NCBI RefSeq assembly: GCF_001894785.1
Contig: NZ_BCWW01000012.1
Location: forward strand, 124,001 to 188,000
Direction of reading: 5' to 3'
DNA from: Rhodococcoides fascians NBRC 12155 = LMG 3623
GTDB taxonomy: Bacteria; Actinomycetota; Actinomycetes; Mycobacteriales; Mycobacteriaceae
DNA length: 64,000 nucleotides
Shown: positions 58,933-64,000 of the stretch, piece after piece
Numbering within the stretch: the stretch's first letter is position 1
Layout of the letters: every line of letters begins with the position of its first letter
Position numbers and translations under genes: made by a program
Notes under the pieces: model-generated
Seen by the model: only the letters and a program-made list of their open reading frames with translations
Database searches by the model: none
What the model was told of the DNA's origin: nothing

Positions 58933-61900
58933 CTACAGCTCTGGCCCGGTGTCACGAGTCGGTTCTGTCGGATCCGGTGGCGGGAGTTTCCGATCTCGGT
59001 CGGGGCGGCCGGTGCCGGGTTCGCGGTGTTCGGGTGGGGCGGACAGTCCGCGACGGGGCCGATCCGGGTCGATCGCATCGATGCTGGACGATGAAGTGCG
59101 CTGCAACGCTTCGACTTCGGCCTGGCGCATCATCGCGCGGACGTTGTCGGCGCTCCCCATCCCGAGTTCTTCGACGTACGCCGGGGTGGGGTTGAGCATC
59201 AGCGACCACCCCGGCTGCCGTCCCTTCGCTGCCGCACGTTCAGCACGGGCCGCGTCCCGGGCGACGGCTTCGGGACTCGTTTCTGCCTCCTTGATCTCGC
59301 GCCGTAGCCGGGCGACTTCGTTCGAGAGATCCTTCAGCTGTACCGCTTTCGGGAAGTCGGACAGCTCGACCAGTTCGAGGTCTTCGAGGCGCTGCTCGTC
59401 TCGATCAAGTGAGCGTTCGGCCTTCGCCAGGTCCGTGTCGACGGTGTACGCCATGTTCTCCACCCGAGTGAGCAGACCGAAGGCATGTTGGCTGCGATCA
59501 CCGTCTCCGATCCTCGGATACAGGTCATGCGCTTCGATTGTTTTGGTGGACGACCCGAGCCCGGAGAACGACAGATACAGCGCACTTGCCTGGGCGGGGC
59601 GAGAGGCCTCGATCGGAAATCCGCTCATCTCCGCGATCACCATCGACTTGGTGAGCCCTTCGCCCTTGAGGGCCTGGTAGGTGCCCTGCAACGCTATGGC
59701 CATCGCATTCGCGGCATCGCTGCGTTTGTCGTAGAACACCCCACGAATGGTCATACCGGGCCACTGCTCGACCTCGCGCCGGCCTTTGAGGATCGGTGCT
59801 GCTTCGGTCAATTGGGCGACCCGCTGGCGTCCCCGCGGTACTTCACGGCGCAACCTGTCGCGGTCACGTTCGATGGAGCGTTGCTCGGCGAAATGCGAAT
59901 CCGCTTCGGACTGGAGCTCCTGGAGCTGGGAGTCCAGCTCGATCTGCTGGATGTACCGATCGTCACCGGTGGCAAGGGCTTTGGTCATGGCCGAGTTCTC
60001 GGCGAGCGAGTCGCTCTCGAGGTCGACCACGCGCCGCATCGACCGGTCCGCTTTCTTGAGCTGTTCGATGAAGTGCGCCTTGCGGTGCACGGTCTGCCAC
60101 ATCACGGTGTCGAAGGTCTTCTCGGCGACGTAATTGAACACCCTCACGCGGGCGTTCTGGTTGCCCTGCCGGATGATTCGGCCCTCGCGCTGTTCGAGGT
60201 CTGCCGGTCGCCACGGCACATCGACGTGGTGCAGCGCGATTGCCCGGTCCTGAATGTTGGTGCCGGTGCCCATCTTCTCGGTGGACCCGAACACCACCGA
60301 TACCCGTCCTGTGCGGCACATCTCGAACAAGCGCGCCTTCTCCGACGGCTTCGGGTAGTCGTGGACGTAGGCGATCTGCGTGGGCTCCATTCCGCCGGCG
60401 AGCAACTCCTCGCGGATCCCGTCGTAGATCGACCACGACCCGTCGGCTTTCGGGGTGGATCGGTCGCAGAACACGATCTGCAACGCACCCGGTGCCGGGT
60501 GCGGTTCGCCGGAGGCATCGAGGTAGGTGTTCTCGATCGATTCGTTGTGCACCTGCAGGATTCGTTGCGCGACGATGTGCGCGCGCGAATGCTCCGGCGG
60601 TGCCGGGTCCATGTGCGCGACCCTCGGGTCGAGGGTGGCGTTGCGACCGTCGTTGGCGACCTTGAGGGCGTTGTCGAGATCAGGACGTTTGACGTCGGCG
60701 TGATCGGCCCGGTAGCCCAGATCGGCGATGAAGTCCTGCACCTCGAGGGCTGGAGTGAAGGTGACGTCGGTGTTGCGGCCACCGTCCTTGACCGGCAGGT
60801 TCGCCGGCACCTGATCCCGGGTGACGGCGTCGGTGTAGACGCTGGTCATACCGATCAGGTCGCCGACGTTGGTGAATTCACCGACTCGGGTGATGGCCCG
60901 CAGTCTCGATCCGGACGAGTTCAGCTCGACCCGTTCGACGGTGTCGGTGAACGTCGCTCCCCAGTCGTTGATCGAGGCGACCCCGGCGTCCTCGAGGAGA
61001 TCCGGACGCAGGTAGTGCTGCATCACCCACAGCTCGGCGAGAGAGTTCGCGACCGGGGTGCCGGTGGCGAACGTGGCGACACGTTCGACGTACTCCTCCG
61101 GCGGGATGCCTTTGGTGATCGCTTCCTCGCGGCGCATCGACCGCAGATAGTTCAGCTTGAGGTCCATGTCGGTGGCCCGGTGCGAGCCTTCGTTGGCGAG
61201 CTCGGTGACCCCGGACGCGCGGGCGAGGTTCTTGAACTCGTGGGCTTCGTCGACGAACAGGTAGTCGCAACCCGACGCCTCGAACGTCAGACCGCGATCC
61301 TTCCCGGCCTGTTCGAGAGCGGTCTCGAGTTTTTCCTCGAGCTTGGCCTTCATCGCTTCGAGCCGTTTCTTGGTCTGGCGGCCTTCGACATCGCCCAGAT
61401 CCGCGTCGATGGCCTGGACCTGGCCGCGGATGTACTCGGCTTTCGTGCCGGGATCGACCCCGATCGAGGAGAACGCCGACCGCGGCACGATGACCATGTC
61501 CCAGTCCTGCGAGGCGGACTGGGCGACGAGCAATCGGCGCCCTTCGGCGTCGGTGGCCGCCGATCCGGAGAGGATCCGCGCGCCGGGATACCACTGGCCC
61601 GCTTCGCGGACGACCTGGTCGATGATGTGGTTGGGCACCACCACCCACGGCTTGTCCGCCAACCCGAGGCGCTTGAGCTCCATCGCGCCCATCAAGATGG
61701 TGCCGGTCTTGCCGGCCCCGACGACGTGATCGAGCAGCACCGTCGGCTCGGAGACGATCCGGGCCGCGGCGTCGCGTTGATACGGGTACGGCGAGTACTT
61801 CTCACCCAGGCCGGGGAAGGCCATGTGCGCACCCGAATGCACGGGTGCGACAAGGGAGTTGAACTTGTCGTTGTAGATGTCGAGGAGCTGTTCGCGGCGC

Positions 61901-64000
61901 ACCTCGTCGGAGTGCAACGCCCACTGCCCGAACTCTTGCGAGAGCCGCCGCGCCTTCGACTGCGCCGCGCGGGTCGCGGCATCGTGAATGCCCGGTGCCC
62001 CGGCGTTCTCCCGGAACTCCTTGGAGGTGGCGATCTCGCTCGGGTCGCTGTTGAGCAGGTCGGTGAGCAGTTCCTGCCACTCGTAGTCACCGGAGCGCAT
62101 TCCGGCGTTGCCGATCCCGCGGTCCTCGGCGGGCCGGTGCTCGAAGTTGTACTTCGTCGACCACGATCCACGTTTGGGCACCAGGCCCCACTTGAGGTGC
62201 TGCTCGCCGACACCGGGGTAGGCCTCCACCGACACCGACCAGCGCCCCGATGCCCGCTCGATGGTGACCGGAACATCGGCCGGCACCTCGAAGGTCTCGC
62301 GGACGAACTGGGTGTAGGTCTCGATCGGCACCCACGGCGCACCGAGAGCGACATCGACATCGGTCTTGCGCGGCGGGATGACCGCGGTCAGTGCGTCGAC
62401 GTTGGCTTGGTAGCGGGGATCGAGGGCGGCGACTTCTTCGGCGTCGGCGAGTTTGGTGCGGACATTGCCCGACAGATAAGTCGACGACGACACCCACCGG
62501 GTGGGGTCGGTCAACGTGCGGAAAGCGCGTCCTTCCATCTGGGTCTCGGCCTGCTCGACGGTGGTCCCGAGTAGTTCGGCGATCCGCCCGACGTCGAGGC
62601 GGGCTTGCTCGTCGAGGCTGATGGCCATCGCCTCGTCGACCGTCTCGGCGTGGCTGCGCAGCTCACGCGAATGCAGGACGTCGGTGTGGAAGATCGCCGC
62701 CTTGCGGGCGGTCATGGTCTCCTCGTCGAAGTGCTCGAGGGAAAGCACCGCAGCGAACGTCGGATCGGTGCGCAGGGTCTTGCCGAGATGGCTCTGCAGC
62801 TTGGTGGGCTGGCGGGGGTTGATCCACGCATCGTCGGAGAGGCGGTCGTAGACGTCTTCGGGAACCTCTCCGGCATACGGATCGCCGGCAACCCCTTCGT
62901 CCTTGCGCCAGGTGTCGATCAGCTTCGCCAGAGCGGCGTCGTGCTGCGATTCGGTGAGGTCCTTGGGTATCGACATCTTGAACCGGTTGATCGGGCCGTA
63001 GCGGGCAACGTAGGCGTCGTACTGCTCACCGAGGATCTCCCGCAAGGCTTGCCGCTGACTGGGGTCGGTAGGGCCACGCTGCGCGTCGATCAGGGCATGA
63101 GTGGTGTCGCGGAGCGCGAGCAGCTCGCCCCATTCGGCGACCTGCTTGGCTCCGCGAGTGTTCACCGGCTCCCAGTCGCGGGAGTTCCAGCGTTCGATGG
63201 TCTCCATCTGCGCGTCGTGCCGCAGCGTTCCCACCGCGAGCTCGTCCTGCGCCGGGCCGTTCCCGATCGCCAGCAGTCCGCGCTCGAAGTCCTCCCGGGT
63301 CGGGCCGAGGGTGTCGCGCCACGATGCGGTGAGCCCGAGACCGTCGGTCTTGGCGACATCGACGATCGCGGTGAGTCGATCCTCGACCAGGGCCGCAAGG
63401 TCGTCGCCGCTGGCGTGGGCGTCGACGGACAGCGTCTCGTTGCCGTACATCCCGTGCCCGACCCGCAGCTCACCGAGCACCCACTCGGGGTGATCGGTGT
63501 AGACGGCATTGATCGGCACGCCCTTGTCCTCGCCGGCATCGCCCCGGGCGGTGGCGTTCTCGAGCTGCAAGAACCGCTCGGTCAACGGTGCAGGCTTGGC
63601 CCCGTCGGCGCGGCGACGCAACACGAGAATGTCGGTGACGACCTCCGTCCCGGCGACGCGCCGGAATGCGTTGGACGGCAACCTCACTGCGCCGACGAGG
63701 TCGCCGAGGGCGGCGATGTCGCGGCGGGCTCGCTGGTTCTGGGCGTCGAGGGTGTAGCGGGAGGTCAGGACGGTGACGTACCCGCCGGGTGCGGTCATCG
63801 CCAACGATTTGACGATGAAGTGGTTGTGGATCGAGTGCTTGGCCTGGTTGTGGACCGGGTCGTAGAGCCGGTAGTCACCGAACGGGACGTTGCCGATCGC
63901 AGCGGTGAACGACGATGCCGGTGCGGTGGTCTTCTCGAATCCTTCCGCGCGGATCTGCGCCGACGGATTCAACGCGGCGGCGATCGCGGCCGTGGTGGCG
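58933..64000 (-). CDS. Giant DNA methylase-helicase, 5' partial
   Basis: At least 1688 codons are visible; the frame stays open to the window edge, so the N-terminus is missing. Close to the visible start, AIGNVPFGDY is the NPPY-type motif IV of N6-adenine methyltransferases. An SF2/SNF2-type helicase follows, with DHVVGAGKTGTI (codons near 61694-61730), FVDEAHEFKN (near 61228-61260) and the motif VI stretch LEQREGRIIRQGNQN (near 60150-60210). The C-terminus has coiled-coil and a Pro/Arg-rich tail. Such methylase-helicases on phages and plasmids (DarB-like) protect incoming DNA against restriction. It is convergent with the helicase-nuclease gene. Confidence 0.8.
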   Translation of the reverse strand, partial: ATTAAIAAALNPSAQIRAEGFEKTTAPASSFTAAIGNVPFGDYRLYDPVHNQAKHSIHNHFIVKSLAMTAPGGYVTVLTSRYTLDAQNQRARRDIAALGDLVGAVRLPSNAFRRVAGTEVVTDILVLRRRADGAKPAPLTERFLQLENATARGDAGEDKGVPINAVYTDHPEWVLGELRVGHGMYGNETLSVDAHASGDDLAALVEDRLTAIVDVAKTDGLGLTASWRDTLGPTREDFERGLLAIGNGPAQDELAVGTLRHDAQMETIERWNSRDWEPVNTRGAKQVAEWGELLALRDTTHALIDAQRGPTDPSQRQALREILGEQYDAYVARYGPINRFKMSIPKDLTESQHDAALAKLIDTWRKDEGVAGDPYAGEVPEDVYDRLSDDAWINPRQPTKLQSHLGKTLRTDPTFAAVLSLEHFDEETMTARKAAIFHTDVLHSRELRSHAETVDEAMAISLDEQARLDVGRIAELLGTTVEQAETQMEGRAFRTLTDPTRWVSSSTYLSGNVRTKLADAEEVAALDPRYQANVDALTAVIPPRKTDVDVALGAPWVPIETYTQFVRETFEVPADVPVTIERASGRWSVSVEAYPGVGEQHLKWGLVPKRGSWSTKYNFEHRPAEDRGIGNAGMRSGDYEWQELLTDLLNSDPSEIATSKEFRENAGAPGIHDAATRAAQSKARRLSQEFGQWALHSDEVRREQLLDIYNDKFNSLVAPVHSGAHMAFPGLGEKYSPYPYQRDAAARIVSEPTVLLDHVVGAGKTGTILMGAMELKRLGLADKPWVVVPNHIIDQVVREAGQWYPGARILSGSAATDAEGRRLLVAQSASQDWDMVIVPRSAFSSIGVDPGTKAEYIRGQVQAIDADLGDVEGRQTKKRLEAMKAKLEEKLETALEQAGKDRGLTFEASGCDYLFVDEAHEFKNLARASGVTELANEGSHRATDMDLKLNYLRSMRREEAITKGIPPEEYVERVATFATGTPVANSLAELWVMQHYLRPDLLEDAGVASINDWGATFTDTVERVELNSSGSRLRAITRVGEFTNVGDLIGMTSVYTDAVTRDQVPANLPVKDGGRNTDVTFTPALEVQDFIADLGYRADHADVKRPDLDNALKVANDGRNATLDPRVAHMDPAPPEHSRAHIVAQRILQVHNESIENTYLDASGEPHPAPGALQIVFCDRSTPKADGSWSIYDGIREELLAGGMEPTQIAYVHDYPKPSEKARLFEMCRTGRVSVVFGSTEKMGTGTNIQDRAIALHHVDVPWRPADLEQREGRIIRQGNQNARVRVFNYVAEKTFDTVMWQTVHRKAHFIEQLKKADRSMRRVVDLESDSLAENSAMTKALATGDDRYIQQIELDSQLQELQSEADSHFAEQRSIERDRDRLRREVPRGRQRVAQLTEAAPILKGRREVEQWPGMTIRGVFYDKRSDAANAMAIALQGTYQALKGEGLTKSMVIAEMSGFPIEASRPAQASALYLSFSGLGSSTKTIEAHDLYPRIGDGDRSQHAFGLLTRVENMAYTVDTDLAKAERSLDRDEQRLEDLELVELSDFPKAVQLKDLSNEVARLRREIKEAETSPEAVARDAARAERAAAKGRQPGWSLMLNPTPAYVEELGMGSADNVRAMMRQAEVEALQRTSSSSIDAIDPDRPRRGLSAPPEHREPGTGRPDRDRKLPPPDPTEPTRDTGPEL

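Noticed and set aside
59485..62574. Plus-strand open frame of more than 1000 codons
   Set aside because: It runs antisense to the giant methylase-helicase, which has clear motifs; the plus-strand protein has no domain and shadow-type composition.

Overview
The window reads as part of a large, mobile accessory replicon, probably a conjugative plasmid, of a high-GC actinomycete, most likely Rhodococcus or a close Nocardiales relative. The basis is the GC-rich codon use, many GTG starts and 4-bp start/stop overlaps, a mycobacterial-type LexA box, an ECF promoter of the SigL type, and actinobacterial plasmid genes (DUF2637/SpdB-like protein, MobF relaxase-helicase, ParB-like protein, giant methylase-helicase). 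No rRNA, tRNA or core housekeeping genes were seen.

Region 1 (1-17472) is the right-hand part of a Tn402/Tn5053-like transposon. tniA (cut by the window edge), tniB and tniQ lie at the left. A 25-bp terminal repeat of the Tn402 type, with a subterminal copy, closes the element at 17472. Its cargo is a pair of tyrosine-recombinase-like proteins; a DUF302 lipoprotein, ECF sigma and anti-sigma operon; a uracil-DNA-glycosylase-like protein; a LysR regulator with a TDT/SLAC1 transporter; a MerR regulator with an ACR3-like exporter; and a fluoride operon (riboswitch, two CrcB/Fluc subunits, universal stress protein, decayed MFS gene, PAP2 phosphatase). The element ends 94 bp upstream of a serine resolvase gene, as expected for this res-site-seeking family.

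Region 2 (17473-30100) is backbone and accessory DNA: the resolvase, a DUF2637 membrane protein, HicAB-like toxin-antitoxin, an SOS-controlled ImuA'-like gene, a GT87 mannosyltransferase, a MerR regulator with a SulP transporter, an OFA-like MFS gene, and a divergent TetR/DHA2 drug-efflux pair with a clear operator.

Region 3 (30248-36115, minus strand) is a Tn554-like module: three tyrosine-recombinase genes and a small TnpC-like gene, joined by 4-bp overlaps.

Region 4 (36270-49713) is plasmid maintenance and transfer-associated DNA. It has a small HTH regulator behind two perfect 18-bp palindromes, a ParB-like protein, an HTH/DUF2971 pair, cysteine-rich hypothetical proteins, an NrdH-like redoxin, a DnaB-N-like protein, and a minus-strand block of membrane proteins, an HNH nuclease and unknown proteins. 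Two palindrome families (CGTCAAGATATCTTGACG, five sites; ACCTTACAGCG dyads, three sites) link separate parts of this region and, for the first, the relaxase gene.

Region 5 (49919-64000) holds a MobF/TraA relaxase-helicase, a helicase fused to a nuclease-like domain, and a giant DNA methylase-helicase running off the right edge. Together these look like conjugation plus DNA-protection or defence functions.
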